Made by a program: the position numbers and the translations under genes
Source of the DNA: an uncultured Sutterella sp.
Lineage (GTDB): Bacteria > Pseudomonadota > Gammaproteobacteria > Burkholderiales > Burkholderiaceae_F
Reading direction: 5' to 3'
Length of the DNA: 64,000 bases
Assembly: GCA_944392755.1 (NCBI GenBank)
Contig: CALXXT010000002.1
Coordinates: 186,001-250,000 of the forward strand
Notes under the pieces: generated by a model
What the model was told of the DNA's origin: nothing
The model's database searches: none
The model's input: only the letters and a program-made list of their open reading frames with translations
In this document: piece after piece, positions 36,264-46,106 of the stretch
Layout of the letters: each line of letters starts with the position of its first letter
Position numbering within the stretch: position 1 is the stretch's first letter

Positions 36264-39092
36264 TTGCCGCAATTGCAGAAGATTTTTGAGCTTTCCCGGT
36301 TCGTTCAGCGTTCCATGCTTGCCATGCACCGGCAAGCAACGGAGAGCAAAAGGGTAGACGAGTTTAAGGCGCTGTGTCGAGAGCGCTGGACGCGAGGAGC
36401 GATGGAGTCGCGCCTCGAGCCGGCGGCCGATTCGACCGATCTCGGTTTGAAGCTGCGGGTCCTTCGTCGAGACATACTGCTTAATTTGATCGGTCGGAAT
36501 GCCTCAGGGGCGTGCGGTTACGATGAAGTTGTCGAGGTGATGAGCGATTTCGCCGAAGTGGCCGTGAATCGCGTAGTGTGCGTTCACTCTCAAGAGCTTG
36601 CTTCTCGGTACGGCATGCCAGTAAACGGTGATGGGGAACCGCAGGATCTTCTCGTGGTTGGCATGGGTAAGCTCGGCGGTCGGGAACTTAACGTTTCATC
36701 CGATATCGACCTCGTTTTCCTCTACGGCGACGACGGCATGACGAAAGCGTCGGAGGGCGGTCGTTCGATCTCGAACGAAGAATTCTTCACGCGGCTTGCT
36801 CGGCGCATTATTCCTGCCCTTAATGACCCCGAGGGACCCGGATTCGTCTTCCGAGTCGACATGCGTCTGAGGCCGAACGGTGACTCCGGGCCGATTGTCG
36901 CTTCGAGCGGCATGCTCGAGGAGTATCTCTACTCTCAGGGGCGAGATTGGGAGCGTTTTGCCTGGCTGAAGGGCCGCATCGTCAACGGCCCCGTCTTTGC
37001 CGGTGAGGCAGCCTTCGCGCGGCAATGTGCGGAGATCCGTGCGCTTGTGCAGCCCTTCGTTTATCGGAAGTACCTTGACTTCGATGCGATTTCTTCGCTC
37101 ATGAAGCTCCATCGGCTTGTGCGAGCAGAAACAGACCGCCGAGAACATGCTCGGGCACAAGACGGAGCGAACGTCAAACTGGGACGCGGCGGCATCCGTG
37201 AGATCGAGTTTCTGGTTCAGACGCTGCAGGTGATCCGCGGGGGACGTGACGTTTCGCTTCGTGGGCGTGAAACTCTCGAGATGCTGCCGGCGCTCCTTGA
37301 TGCTGGCGCGTTGGATGCAGAGCTTGCAGCCGCGCTTGCACGAGACTACCGGTTCCTGCGCAATCTTGAGCACGCGCTCCAGTACGTGGACGACGCGCAG
37401 ACACAGTGGCTGCCTCGCTCGGGAGATGTGCTTGAACGGGCGGCTGGTCTTCTAGATCTCAGCCCTGAAATGCTTTGGAGCGAGTTCGAGCGTGTGCGTG
37501 AGGAAGTGGCGAGGGGTTTCGACAGCGTCTTCCACGTCAATGAGGACAAGTCGGAAACAAATGAACAGTCCTGGCCGATTGGTTGGGCAAGCGGCACGCC
37601 GGATTCCAAAGCGGCACTCATCGAGAAGCTTCTTGAACTTGGGTATGACGACGCGGCCGATGAGCTCGCCGCTCGCATTTTGAATTTGGTTGGGGGGCGT
37701 CGGGCGCTTGGTTCTTCCGAGGATGCTCGCAGGCGGATGCGCAAGCTCGTGCAGTTTGTCGCGCAGGAGTGCCCAGTTTGGTGTCGGGAGAAGGGAGCAA
37801 GGCTAGCTTCTTCTTCCGAGGAGCTTTCGCGCTATCTGCGGCTTCTTGAGGCGATTCAAGGACGTAGCACTTACGTGTCGCTTCTTTATGAGTACCCTAA
37901 GGCCGCCGCCCGCGTAGGGCGGATTTTGAGCGCAAGCCGCTGGTGCGCGGACTACCTGACTCGGCACCCAATCGTGCTCGACGAGCTGATTGATGCGCGC
38001 ATGGAGGAAATGAACGACTTCACGCCAGTCGATTGGTCAAAATGGAAGGATTCGCTTTCGCGGCTTCTGGAAGCTTCGAAGGACGACCAGGAAAGGCAGA
38101 TGAATCTGCTTCGCGACGCGCACCATGCGGCGATCTTTCGTCTGGTAGTGGCCGATCTCGACGGGCGGTTCTCGGTTGAGAGACTCGCTGATCAGCTTTC
38201 CGCACTTGCCGACGCCGCTGTAGAGCTTGCGCTTGAGCTGGCCTGGAACCGTTTGCCGGGACGTCCCGAAGGGCTGCCCAAGTTTGCCGTCATTGGATAT
38301 GGGAAGCTCGGAGGCAAGGAGTTGGGTTATGCAAGCGACCTTGACCTTGTTTTTCTCTACGATGACGATAGTCCAAACGCGGATGCGGTCTACAGCCGGC
38401 TGGTCAGGCGAATGATGAGCTGGCTGACGCTACAGACGTCTTCGGGCAAGCTTTTCGACATCGATCTGCGGTTGCGGCCGAATGGCGAAAACGGCCTCAT
38501 CGTCAGCTCCTTCGACATGTTTTCCAACTATGAGCGCAACGTGGGAGCAAATGGCGCTTGGGTTTGGGAGCATCAAGCCCTCACGCGCGCCCGCTTCGTG
38601 GCGGGTGATCCGAGTCTGGGCAGGCGCTTTGAAGACGAGCGGGCTGCGATTTTGTCGATGCCGAGGAACGCGGAGGAACTGCGGCGGAGCATTCTTGAGA
38701 TGCGGCAGAGAATGCTGGATGGGCATCCAAACCGCACGGTCCTTTTCGATGTGAAGCATGATCGGGGCGGCATGGTTGACGTGGAGTTCGCAGTTCAATA
38801 TCTCGTGCTCGCTCACGCGAACCAGCATCCAGAGCTCCTCAACAATTTTGGCAACATCTTGCTTCTTGAAATGTGTGCGCGCATTGGCTTGATCGGAAAA
38901 GAGACAGCCGATGATGCGGTTAGAGCTTACCGGCACTATCGGCTTTTGCAGCATGAAGTGAGGCTCAATGCCGGCGATGGTCTCCCTGTACGGCTCGAGC
39001 GTGAGGGACTAGAGACCGAGATCAAGGCGGTGCGCAGCCTCTGGCATGAAGTTTTTGAAGAGCCTGAATTGTTGAAGCAGAGCCGCGCCTAG
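36264..39092 (+). CDS. glnE: Glutamine synthetase adenylyltransferase/adenylyl-removing enzyme
   Basis: Bifunctional enzyme of about 942 aa that switches glutamine synthetase off and on. Each half has a nucleotidyltransferase domain: GMGKLGGRELNVSSDIDLVF near residue 140 (deadenylylation) and GYGKLGGKELGYASDLDLVF near residue 675 (adenylylation). The start is a TTG at 36264 preceded by GGGAGG seven bases away; another TTG at 36243 is in frame but lacks a site. No ATG occurs before the conserved part. PII, its normal partner, is not in the window. Confidence 0.95.
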   Translation: MPQLQKIFELSRFVQRSMLAMHRQATESKRVDEFKALCRERWTRGAMESRLEPAADSTDLGLKLRVLRRDILLNLIGRNASGACGYDEVVEVMSDFAEVAVNRVVCVHSQELASRYGMPVNGDGEPQDLLVVGMGKLGGRELNVSSDIDLVFLYGDDGMTKASEGGRSISNEEFFTRLARRIIPALNDPEGPGFVFRVDMRLRPNGDSGPIVASSGMLEEYLYSQGRDWERFAWLKGRIVNGPVFAGEAAFARQCAEIRALVQPFVYRKYLDFDAISSLMKLHRLVRAETDRREHARAQDGANVKLGRGGIREIEFLVQTLQVIRGGRDVSLRGRETLEMLPALLDAGALDAELAAALARDYRFLRNLEHALQYVDDAQTQWLPRSGDVLERAAGLLDLSPEMLWSEFERVREEVARGFDSVFHVNEDKSETNEQSWPIGWASGTPDSKAALIEKLLELGYDDAADELAARILNLVGGRRALGSSEDARRRMRKLVQFVAQECPVWCREKGARLASSSEELSRYLRLLEAIQGRSTYVSLLYEYPKAAARVGRILSASRWCADYLTRHPIVLDELIDARMEEMNDFTPVDWSKWKDSLSRLLEASKDDQERQMNLLRDAHHAAIFRLVVADLDGRFSVERLADQLSALADAAVELALELAWNRLPGRPEGLPKFAVIGYGKLGGKELGYASDLDLVFLYDDDSPNADAVYSRLVRRMMSWLTLQTSSGKLFDIDLRLRPNGENGLIVSSFDMFSNYERNVGANGAWVWEHQALTRARFVAGDPSLGRRFEDERAAILSMPRNAEELRRSILEMRQRMLDGHPNRTVLFDVKHDRGGMVDVEFAVQYLVLAHANQHPELLNNFGNILLLEMCARIGLIGKETADDAVRAYRHYRLLQHEVRLNAGDGLPVRLEREGLETEIKAVRSLWHEVFEEPELLKQSRA

Positions 39093-39129
39093 AATGACCG
39101 TTGCTTGAAAGAAACAAAAGGATCGATGC

Positions 39130-40104
39130 ATGCCGCTTTCTCAGTCAGATTACCGGGCACCTTCGTGGTGTCCCGGCGGTCATCTTCAAACCGTCATACC
39201 TGCGCGGCTTTCTCCTCGCCCGAAGGTGTCGTATCGCCGGGAAATCGTTGAAACGCCCGACGCGGACATTGTGGCTTGGGATTGGGCTGAACCCGAGCCG
39301 CTCGATTCGGAGGCGCCCGTACTGGTTCATTTTCATGGTCTGGAGGGCAGCAGCCGCAGCCACTACGCCGAAGCGCTCATGGCGGCCTGTGCTGATCGGG
39401 GCTGGCGGGGCGTCGTCGCGCATTTTCGCACCTGCGGGATCATGAATCGACTTCCGCGCGCCTACAACGCAGGAGATACGGCTGACAACAGCTGGGTGCT
39501 GCGAACCGTACGCAAGCGCTGGCCGAAGTCGCGGATTTATGCCGTCGGCGTGAGTCTCGGGGGGAATCAGCTTGCGAAGTGCCTCGGAGATTACGGTTCA
39601 GAGGCGAGCCGCTTTGTCGACGCCGCCGTATCGATCTGCGCGCCCATCGATCTTGTGGCCGGGAGCGAAAGAATCAGCAAGGGCGTGAACATCCTCTACA
39701 GCAACATGTTTTTGGAGACGCTCAAAGAAAAGCTTCTTGAAAAGGCGGCGCGCTGGCCGGATCTCATCGACGTCGAGGCGGTTCGGCGATGCAAAACCAT
39801 GTATGATTTCGACCAAGCGTTCACAGCGCCGATGTTCGGGTTTTCTTCGGCGATGGCATATTGGCAGAAGTCATCGGCCAAGGCCGTGCTCCCGAACGTG
39901 CGTGTTCCGCTCCTTCTTCTCAATGCGAAGAACGATCCGTTTCTTCCCGCTTGGGCGCTTCCTGGCGCTTCAGAACTGAGCGATTCGGTCGTCGCAGAGT
40001 ATCCGGAAGAGGGTGGGCATGTGGGCTTCCCGACAGGAGGATTCCCTGGGGACATCAACTACCTGCCCCAGCGCGTGATGCGATTTTTCGACACCGGCAG
40101 CTGA
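39130..40104 (+). CDS. Alpha/beta hydrolase, YheT family
   Basis: 324 aa. The oxyanion block is LVHFHGLEGSSRSHYAEAL, the nucleophile elbow GVSLGGNQLAK, the acid in LLNAKNDPFLP and the histidine in EEGGHVGF. N-terminal RAPSWCPGGHLQT is typical of YheT-like hydrolases, whose natural substrate is unknown (ester or lipid). Starts 37 bp after glnE on the same strand, so possibly co-transcribed. Confidence 0.9.
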   Translation: MPLSQSDYRAPSWCPGGHLQTVIPARLSPRPKVSYRREIVETPDADIVAWDWAEPEPLDSEAPVLVHFHGLEGSSRSHYAEALMAACADRGWRGVVAHFRTCGIMNRLPRAYNAGDTADNSWVLRTVRKRWPKSRIYAVGVSLGGNQLAKCLGDYGSEASRFVDAAVSICAPIDLVAGSERISKGVNILYSNMFLETLKEKLLEKAARWPDLIDVEAVRRCKTMYDFDQAFTAPMFGFSSAMAYWQKSSAKAVLPNVRVPLLLLNAKNDPFLPAWALPGASELSDSVVAEYPEEGGHVGFPTGGFPGDINYLPQRVMRFFDTGS

Positions 40105-40181
40105 ACCGTCTGCAGGGGTGTCGGCACCTCAACACTCGTCGCCGCATCGGCTAACTGCGCCGACCGCGGCAGGAGATGCGC

Positions 40182-40745
40182 ATGAATCGACAGCAATCAG
40201 CTGGAGTCAGCCTGTCCGCGGCAGGTTTTGTTTCTCTCATACTCTTCGTTCTCACAATTCCGGCAGGCAATTGGGCCGTCACTCATGTGGGACTCGTCTG
40301 CGAACCCAACGGTCCTTGCCTCATTCCTGTATGGCCGGGCGTCATGTCGCCGTCGGCCGTGCTTCTCGCGGGCTTGGCGCTTGTTTTGCGGGATGCGGTG
40401 CAGAACCTTCTCGGCAACGTTTGGACGCTCGTCGCCATCGCTGCGGGCGCGTTCATTTCCGCGCTCTTGGCCGAACCTTCCGTCGTGCTCGGCTCGACGG
40501 TGGCTTTTCTCTTTTCAGAACTCGCCGACTTCGCCGTCTACACGCCGATGCGTGGACGTCATCCTTCCGCTGCCGTGATTCTTTCCGGACTCGTGGGTTC
40601 GATGGTCGACAGCGCCATTTTTCTCTCGCTTGCCTTTGGGTCGCTGGATTTTCTTTTCGGGCAGGTTCTCGGCAAATTCTGGATGAGTCTTCTCGGCGGA
40701 GCCGTGCTCTATCTGCACCGGCGGATGCAGCTTCGCTTGGGCTAA
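40182..40745 (+). CDS. yhhQ: VUT-family queuosine-precursor transporter
   Basis: 187 aa with five to six membrane spans. Family blocks: LTIPAGNWAVTHVG, SALLAEPSVVLGSTVAFLFS, ELADFAVYTPMR and GSMVDSAIFLSLAFGS. YhhQ-like proteins import preQ0/preQ1 for tRNA queuosine. GGAG at 40172-40175 sits six bases before the ATG at 40182, ruling out the ATG at 40176. Confidence 0.85.
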   Translation: MNRQQSAGVSLSAAGFVSLILFVLTIPAGNWAVTHVGLVCEPNGPCLIPVWPGVMSPSAVLLAGLALVLRDAVQNLLGNVWTLVAIAAGAFISALLAEPSVVLGSTVAFLFSELADFAVYTPMRGRHPSAAVILSGLVGSMVDSAIFLSLAFGSLDFLFGQVLGKFWMSLLGGAVLYLHRRMQLRLG

Positions 40746-40856
40746 AGTGTCAAAGGGAAATTACGGCTTAAGAATTCTTAGGCAAAATCCGCACTTTGCG
40801 GCGGATCGCTCGCCGAGCGCAGCCTGAACGCAAGAACGAAGAACGCGAAATTTCCC

Positions 40857-41870
40857 ATGAGACACATTTCCCGAAAAGAGAGTGCGGCGGTCCGCACTGC
40901 GGTGCTCCTCATCAATACCGGCTCTCCTGATGCGCCGGAGGCGGGGTCCGTTCGGCGCTACCTTGAAGAATTTCTTTCCGATCCGCGCGTCATCGAACTG
41001 CCGCGTTGGAAATGGATGCCAATCCTCCACGGCATCATTCTGCGCGTGCGCCCGGCAAAATCAGCGGCGCGCTACCGGCTCGTCTGGCGTGAGGACGGCT
41101 CCCCGCTCATCGTTCACACGAAGCGTACGGCCGAGCGTCTTGCCGAACGGTTCGATGATGTCGCCGTTGCTTGGGCGATGCGGTACGGATCACCCTCCGT
41201 CGATGAAGTGCTGAATCGGCTGCGAGCAGAAGGCGTCGAGCGGCTTTGCGTCATGCCGCTCTTTGCGCAATATGCGCCGCAGACGACGGCGGCGTGCTTT
41301 GATGCGGTCTTCGATTGGATGAAGCGTCAGCGCGCCGTTCCAGCTCTGCGCACCATAACCGGGTACCACCAGCATCCGGCTTACATCGATGCGCTCGCAG
41401 AGCGCATCCAAAACTATTGGGAACGGCACGGCTCCGTGGTCGAAGCGGGTGGAAAGCTTCTCATGAGTTTTCACGGTCTGCCAAAGAAAGGGGCGCTTCT
41501 GCACGGCGACCGTTACGAAGCCTACTGCCGGGAAACGGCTCAGGCGCTCGCCGAGCGCTTGGGGCTTTCGCCGGGACAATGGGCTCTCGGCTTCCAGAGC
41601 CGCTTTGGACGTGAGGAGTGGCTCCAGCCCTACACGCTCGAGAAGCTCGAAGCGCTCGTGAGGGATGGCCTCGACTCCATCGACGTCATTTGCCCCGGTT
41701 TCGCCGCTGACTGTCTCGAAAAGATTGAAGAAATTGACGACGAGCTTCGGCGTGCTTTCAGGGCGATTTGTCCCGATGGACGCTTCCGATATATTCCGGC
41801 CCTCAACGCATCAGACGCGGCAATCGACGCCTACGAGACGATTCTGCGGGAGACGCTCGCAGGTTGGTGA
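40857..41870 (+). CDS. hemH: Ferrochelatase
   Basis: Inserts Fe2+ into protoporphyrin IX, the last step of heme b synthesis. 337 aa. The metal-site histidine is in LMSFHGLPKKG and the glutamate in CPGFAADCLEKIEEID; ALGFQSRFGREEWLQPYT is a further family block. Placed right before grpE with 101 bp between them; the grpE heat-shock promoter starts seven bases after the hemH stop. Confidence 0.96.
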   Translation: MRHISRKESAAVRTAVLLINTGSPDAPEAGSVRRYLEEFLSDPRVIELPRWKWMPILHGIILRVRPAKSAARYRLVWREDGSPLIVHTKRTAERLAERFDDVAVAWAMRYGSPSVDEVLNRLRAEGVERLCVMPLFAQYAPQTTAACFDAVFDWMKRQRAVPALRTITGYHQHPAYIDALAERIQNYWERHGSVVEAGGKLLMSFHGLPKKGALLHGDRYEAYCRETAQALAERLGLSPGQWALGFQSRFGREEWLQPYTLEKLEALVRDGLDSIDVICPGFAADCLEKIEEIDDELRRAFRAICPDGRFRYIPALNASDAAIDAYETILRETLAGW

Positions 41871-41876
41871 GGTCAT

Positions 41877-41907
41877 CTTGAAAATCGGCCGCAGCGCCCC
41901 CATATAT
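41877..41907 (+). promoter_or_regulatory. Sigma-32 heat-shock promoter of grpE
   Basis: CTTGAAA at 41877-41883, a 14-bp spacer, then CCCCATATAT at 41898-41907. This matches the RpoH consensus (CTTGAAA, 13-15 bp, CCCCATnT) at nearly every position. No CIRCE inverted repeat is seen, so control is by sigma-32 rather than HrcA. Confidence 0.92.
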
Positions 41908-41971
41908 TAGGCACGAGCAAGATTTTCAGGCTGCCGGAACGACGGAAAGCCTCAGTGAGGAGTAAAAAAGA

Positions 41972-42577
41972 ATGACGCAAGTGGACAAGGACGAGACGAA
42001 GCCCGAACGTTCGGAAGATGTCGAAGTCGCTCAGCCCCAAGCGGAGCAGAAGGCGGCCGATGTTGGCGCGTCTGATGCGGCGCCCGATCCCGAACTCGAA
42101 AAGCCGCTCTCGGTTGAAGAGCTTCAGGCCGAACTCGCTCGCTCCGAAGCGAAGGTGGTCGAGCATTACGACCTCTATGTCCGTGCGATGGCCGAGCTCG
42201 AAAATACGCGGCGCCGTTCGATCGAAGAGGTGCAGAAGGCCCGCAAGTACGGCGTCGAGAAGTTCGCGCAGAACCTGCTCCCTGTGGTCGATAGCTTGGA
42301 GAAGGCGCTTGAAGCGGCGCGCAAGGAGGAGTCGAGCCCCATGCTCGACGGTCTGGAAACGATCTATCGCCAGATGATTCATGCGCTTGACGTCTCCGGC
42401 ATGAAGCCCATCGACCCGAAGGGGGAGCCCTTTAATCCTCATCAGCACCAGGCGATCGCCATGGTGCCTGCGCCCGAAGGCGCCTCGGCGGGATCCGTCG
42501 TGGAAGTCTTTCAGAGAGGTTGGCTCATCGCTGATCGCGTGCTTCGCCCGGCGATGGTGAGCGTAGCTCAGAGTTGA
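41972..42577 (+). CDS. grpE: Nucleotide exchange factor GrpE
   Basis: 201 aa co-chaperone that releases ADP from DnaK. The N-terminus is acidic and disordered, followed by a long coiled-coil helix (about 50-110, with YDLYVRAMAELENTRRRS) and the beta-wing block DGLETIYRQMIHAL ... PFNPHQHQAIAMVP ending VVEVFQRGWLIADRVLRPA. A short stem-loop with five T follows. Confidence 0.96.
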   Translation: MTQVDKDETKPERSEDVEVAQPQAEQKAADVGASDAAPDPELEKPLSVEELQAELARSEAKVVEHYDLYVRAMAELENTRRRSIEEVQKARKYGVEKFAQNLLPVVDSLEKALEAARKEESSPMLDGLETIYRQMIHALDVSGMKPIDPKGEPFNPHQHQAIAMVPAPEGASAGSVVEVFQRGWLIADRVLRPAMVSVAQS

Positions 42578-42613
42578 AGCAACGGACTTTCGATCTCGAC
42601 GCCTTCAGGCTAG

Positions 42614-42634
42614 CAGCGCCTTGGAGGCGTTTTT
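42614..42634 (+). terminator. Short terminator after grpE
   Basis: CGCCT/AGGCG stem with a 3-nt loop and five T (42630-42634). The stem is short, so partial read-through into dnaK is likely. Confidence 0.5.
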
Positions 42635-42645
42635 CTTGGGTTCGG

Positions 42646-42673
42646 CTTGAAATTTTGAAGACCATCCCCATAT
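42646..42673 (+). promoter_or_regulatory. Sigma-32 heat-shock promoter of dnaK
   Basis: CTTGAAA at 42646-42652, a 13-bp spacer, then CCCCATAT at 42666-42673. It is a near-perfect RpoH site and gives a leader of roughly 125 nt before the dnaK start. Confidence 0.92.
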
Positions 42674-42805
42674 AGGGATTAAAGATCAGAGGGAGCCTGC
42701 AGCGAAGCGGCTTCCCGGACCATTTCGGTTCGTACTTCCGACGTTCTTGGTGCCGCAGGGCATGTGTTTGGAAGTCGCGACCGCATTTAGAGGATGAAAC
42801 AGAAC

Positions 42806-44725
42806 ATGGCAAAGATCATCGGCATCGACTTGGGTACGACGAACTCCGCCGTCGCCGTCATGGAAGGCGATCACGTCAAGGTGATTGAGAACAGCGAAGG
42901 CGCCCGCACGACGCCATCGATCGTGGCTTACCTTGAAAATGGTGAGATTCTCGTCGGCGCGCCGGCTAAGCGTCAGGCCGTCACGAATCCGAAGAACACG
43001 CTCTTTGCGGTGAAGCGCCTGATCGGCCGCCGCTTTGATGACGCCGAAGTGCAGAAGGATCTTGACTTGATGCCCTTCAGCATCGTGCGTGCCGACAACG
43101 GTGACGCGTGGGTGGAAGTCGGCGGCAAGAAGCTTGCTCCTCAGCAGGTCAGCGCGGAAGTTCTGCGCAAGATGAAGAAGACCGCCGAGGACTATCTTGG
43201 CGAGCCCGTAACGGAAGCCGTGATTACGGTGCCGGCCTACTTCAACGACAGTCAGCGTCAGGCGACGAAGGATGCGGGCCGCATCGCGGGTCTCGAGGTG
43301 AAGCGCATCATCAACGAACCGACCGCCGCGGCTCTTGCTTTCGGTCTTGACAAGGCTGGCGAGCGTGACCGCAAGATCGCCGTGTACGACCTGGGCGGCG
43401 GCACCTTCGACATTTCGATCATCGACATCGCGAATGTCGACGGCGACAAGCAGTTTGAAGTGCTTTCGACGAACGGCGACACGTTCCTCGGCGGCGAGGA
43501 CTTCGATCAGCGGCTCGTCGACTACATCATTACGGAATTCCGCAAGGACACTGGCGCCGATCTCTCGAAGGACGTTCTTGCGCTGCAGCGCCTTAAGGAC
43601 GCCGCGGAAAAGGCCAAGATTGAGCTCTCGAGCCGTCAGGAAACGGAAATCAACCTGCCGTACATTACGGCTGACGCTACGGGTCCGAAGCACCTCAACA
43701 TGAGCATCACCCGCGCCAAGTTTGAAAGCTTGGTTGAAGACCTTGTCCAGCGCACGATCGAGCCGGTCTCGAAGGCTCTGCGCGATGCGAAGGCAAGCAC
43801 TTCAGACATCACGGACGTGATTCTCGTCGGCGGTCAGTCCCGCATGCCGCGCGTGCAGGCTGTGGTGCGTGAATTCTTCGGCAAGGAGCCCCGCAAGGAC
43901 GTCAACCCCGATGAAGCCGTGGCCATCGGCGCCGCAATTCAGGGCTCCGTGTTGACGGGCGAGCGCCGCGACGTGCTCCTTCTCGACGTGACGCCGCTCA
44001 CGCTCGGCATTGAAACGCTCGGCGGCGTGATGACCCCGATGATCAAGCGCAACACGACGATTCCGACGAAGCATGCGCAGATCTTCTCGACGGCCGAAGA
44101 CAATCAGCCGGCCGTGACGATCAAGGTCTATCAGGGCGAGCATCAGATGGCGGCGTCGAACAAGCTCCTCGGCGAGTTCAATCTTGAAGGCATTCCGCCG
44201 TCTCCGCGCGGACTGCCGCAGATTGAAGTGACCTTCGACATCGACGCAAACGGCATCCTGCACGTTTCCGCGAAGGATAAGGCGACCGGTAAGGAAAACA
44301 ACATCACCATCAAGGCGAGCTCGGGCCTTTCCGAGGATGAAATCAAGCGCATGGTGGCCGATGCCGAAGCCAATAAGGAAGAGGATCATCGCCGCTTCGA
44401 ACTTGCACAGTCGCGCAACACGGCCGACGCCGCAGTCAATCAGGTCGAAAAGACGCTGAAGGAGTTCGGCGACAAGGTCGACAGCGCTGACCGCGCTGCT
44501 TGCGAAGACGCGATTAAGACGGTTCAGGAAAAGGTCAAGGGCGACGACAAGGCCGCCATCGACCAGGCTGTGGAGCGTCTTATGAGCGCCGCGCAGAAGA
44601 TCGGCGAAAAAATGAACAAGGCCGCTGCTGAGCAGCAGGCTCAGGCGGGACAGCAGGCCAACCAGTCCAAGTCCGGCAAGGACGACGACGTGGTTGACGC
44701 CGACTTCACGGAAGTGAAGAAGTAA
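42806..44725 (+). CDS. dnaK: Chaperone protein DnaK (Hsp70)
   Basis: 639 aa. The nucleotide-binding domain begins [20 protein letters not shown], with the phosphate loop [17 protein letters not shown] and [14 protein letters not shown]. The substrate domain follows [14 protein letters not shown], and the C-terminal lid ends in a Gln/Ala-rich tail with [15 protein letters not shown], the usual Hsp70 end. An in-frame ATG four codons upstream (42794) abuts the GAGG; the start at 42806 matches the family. Confidence 0.98.
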   Translation: MAKIIGIDLGTTNSAVAVMEGDHVKVIENSEGARTTPSIVAYLENGEILVGAPAKRQAVTNPKNTLFAVKRLIGRRFDDAEVQKDLDLMPFSIVRADNGDAWVEVGGKKLAPQQVSAEVLRKMKKTAEDYLGEPVTEAVITVPAYFNDSQRQATKDAGRIAGLEVKRIINEPTAAALAFGLDKAGERDRKIAVYDLGGGTFDISIIDIANVDGDKQFEVLSTNGDTFLGGEDFDQRLVDYIITEFRKDTGADLSKDVLALQRLKDAAEKAKIELSSRQETEINLPYITADATGPKHLNMSITRAKFESLVEDLVQRTIEPVSKALRDAKASTSDITDVILVGGQSRMPRVQAVVREFFGKEPRKDVNPDEAVAIGAAIQGSVLTGERRDVLLLDVTPLTLGIETLGGVMTPMIKRNTTIPTKHAQIFSTAEDNQPAVTIKVYQGEHQMAASNKLLGEFNLEGIPPSPRGLPQIEVTFDIDANGILHVSAKDKATGKENNITIKASSGLSEDEIKRMVADAEANKEEDHRRFELAQSRNTADAAVNQVEKTLKEFGDKVDSADRAACEDAIKTVQEKVKGDDKAAIDQAVERLMSAAQKIGEKMNKAAAEQQAQAGQQANQSKSGKDDDVVDADFTEVKK

Positions 44726-44790
44726 TTCCCGTACAGGCATGACGGAGGCCGAGAGACTCCGTCCATCGCCCGATGGGCGTGTGTTCAATT

Positions 44791-44826
44791 AGGGTCGGCT
44801 CGCGAAATCGAAGCCGGCCCTTTCTT
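44791..44826 (+). terminator. Stem-loop between dnaK and dnaJ
   Basis: AGGGTCGGCT and AGCCGGCCCT form a 10-bp stem (one G-U) with an 11-nt loop, followed by TTTCTT. It likely attenuates transcription into dnaJ, whose level is normally lower than that of DnaK. Confidence 0.65.
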
Positions 44827-44870
44827 GGATTTTGTTTGGAAGCTTTCGAGCTTCCTGACGGAAGGGGCAA

Positions 44871-46031
44871 ATGGCCGAACAATCGTATTACGAGATCCTT
44901 GGCGTCGAGCGCGGAGCTTCTCAGGACGACATCAAGAAGGCGTATCGGCGCCTGGCGATGAAGTACCATCCGGACCGCAATCCCGGCGACAAAACGGCGG
45001 AAGAAAAGTTCAAGCAGATCGGCGAAGCCTATGCCGTTCTTTCCGATGAGCAGAAGCGTGCCGCTTACGACCGCTTCGGCAAGGCCGGCGTGGATCCCTC
45101 GGCTGCGGGCGGCGCCGGCGGGGGTTTCGGGGGATTCGGCGGCTTCGGCAACATGGGCGGCGGAGATTTTCAGAGCGCCTTCGGCGACATCTTTGCCGAC
45201 TTGTTTGGCGGCGGCCGCGGACCGCGCGGTCCTCAAGGCCCGCAGCCGATTCGCGGCAACGACATCCGCTTTGAGCTTGAGATTTCGCTTGAAGACGCCG
45301 CGCACGGACGGAAGATGGACATTCGCGTTCCGGCGTGGGACTCTTGCTCCACTTGCCACGGCACGGGTTGTCGGCCCGGCACGCATCGTAAGAGCTGTCC
45401 GACTTGCGGAGGCACCGGCACGGTGCGCGTTTCGAACGGCATCTTCCACGTGCAGCAGACTTGTCCGCACTGTCAGGGAACGGGACAGGTTGTGAGTGAT
45501 CCGTGTCCTGACTGCCAGGGGTCGGGGTACAAGCGCACTGCCAGAGTGCTTGAAGTGAGCATTCCAGCCGGCATCGATGACGGGCAGCGCATCCGATTGA
45601 GCGGCAAAGGCGAGCCCGGCGTCAATGGCGGCGCTCCGGGAGACCTCTACGTGCAGATCCGCATCAAGCCGAACGACGTTTTCGAGCGCGATGGCGACGA
45701 CCTGCACATGGACTTGCCCATTTCGTTCGTCACGGCGGCGCTTGGCGGCGAGGTCGAAGTGCCGACATTGGACGGAAAGAGCCGCATCACGATTCCCGAA
45801 GGCACGCAGGGTGGGAAGACCTTCCGTCTGCGCGGCAAGGGAATCGTCAACATGCGCACCCGCGATCCGGGCGATCTTTTCCTGCACATCAGCATTGAAA
45901 CTCCGGTGAATCTCACTTCGAAGCAAAAACAGCTGCTTCGCGATTTTGAGAGTTCCATTAAGGCGGGCGGAGACAAGCATAATCCGAAGACGACGAGCTT
46001 TTTCGACCGCATGAAGAATCTCTTCAAATAA
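44871..46031 (+). CDS. dnaJ: Chaperone protein DnaJ (Hsp40)
   Basis: 386 aa class A J-protein. The J domain has the HPD tripeptide ([10 protein letters not shown]), followed by a Gly/Phe-rich linker (about 76-120), then four zinc-binding repeats [25 protein letters not shown] and CPDCQGSG, and the C-terminal substrate domains ([16 protein letters not shown] [19 protein letters not shown]). No strong sigma-32 site of its own was seen, so it depends on read-through from dnaK. Confidence 0.98.
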   Translation: MAEQSYYEILGVERGASQDDIKKAYRRLAMKYHPDRNPGDKTAEEKFKQIGEAYAVLSDEQKRAAYDRFGKAGVDPSAAGGAGGGFGGFGGFGNMGGGDFQSAFGDIFADLFGGGRGPRGPQGPQPIRGNDIRFELEISLEDAAHGRKMDIRVPAWDSCSTCHGTGCRPGTHRKSCPTCGGTGTVRVSNGIFHVQQTCPHCQGTGQVVSDPCPDCQGSGYKRTARVLEVSIPAGIDDGQRIRLSGKGEPGVNGGAPGDLYVQIRIKPNDVFERDGDDLHMDLPISFVTAALGGEVEVPTLDGKSRITIPEGTQGGKTFRLRGKGIVNMRTRDPGDLFLHISIETPVNLTSKQKQLLRDFESSIKAGGDKHNPKTTSFFDRMKNLFK

Positions 46032-46055
46032 GGCGAATTTTTTCGATAGCCAAAC

Positions 46056-46096
46056 AAAAACCGGAGCCTCCGTTATTGGAGATCTCCGGTTTTTTT
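46056..46096. terminator. Bidirectional terminator between dnaJ and the RND pump gene
   Basis: ACCGGAG and CTCCGGT form the outer stem of a longer hairpin, with A5 on the left and T7 on the right. It serves dnaJ on the plus strand and the pump gene on the minus strand. Confidence 0.85.
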
Positions 46097-46106
46097 GACA
46101 CTTTGC

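Noticed and set aside
41870..41971. CIRCE element (HrcA site) before grpE
   Set aside because: The TTAGCACTC-N9-GAGTGCTAA repeat is absent; only the sigma-32 promoter is there.
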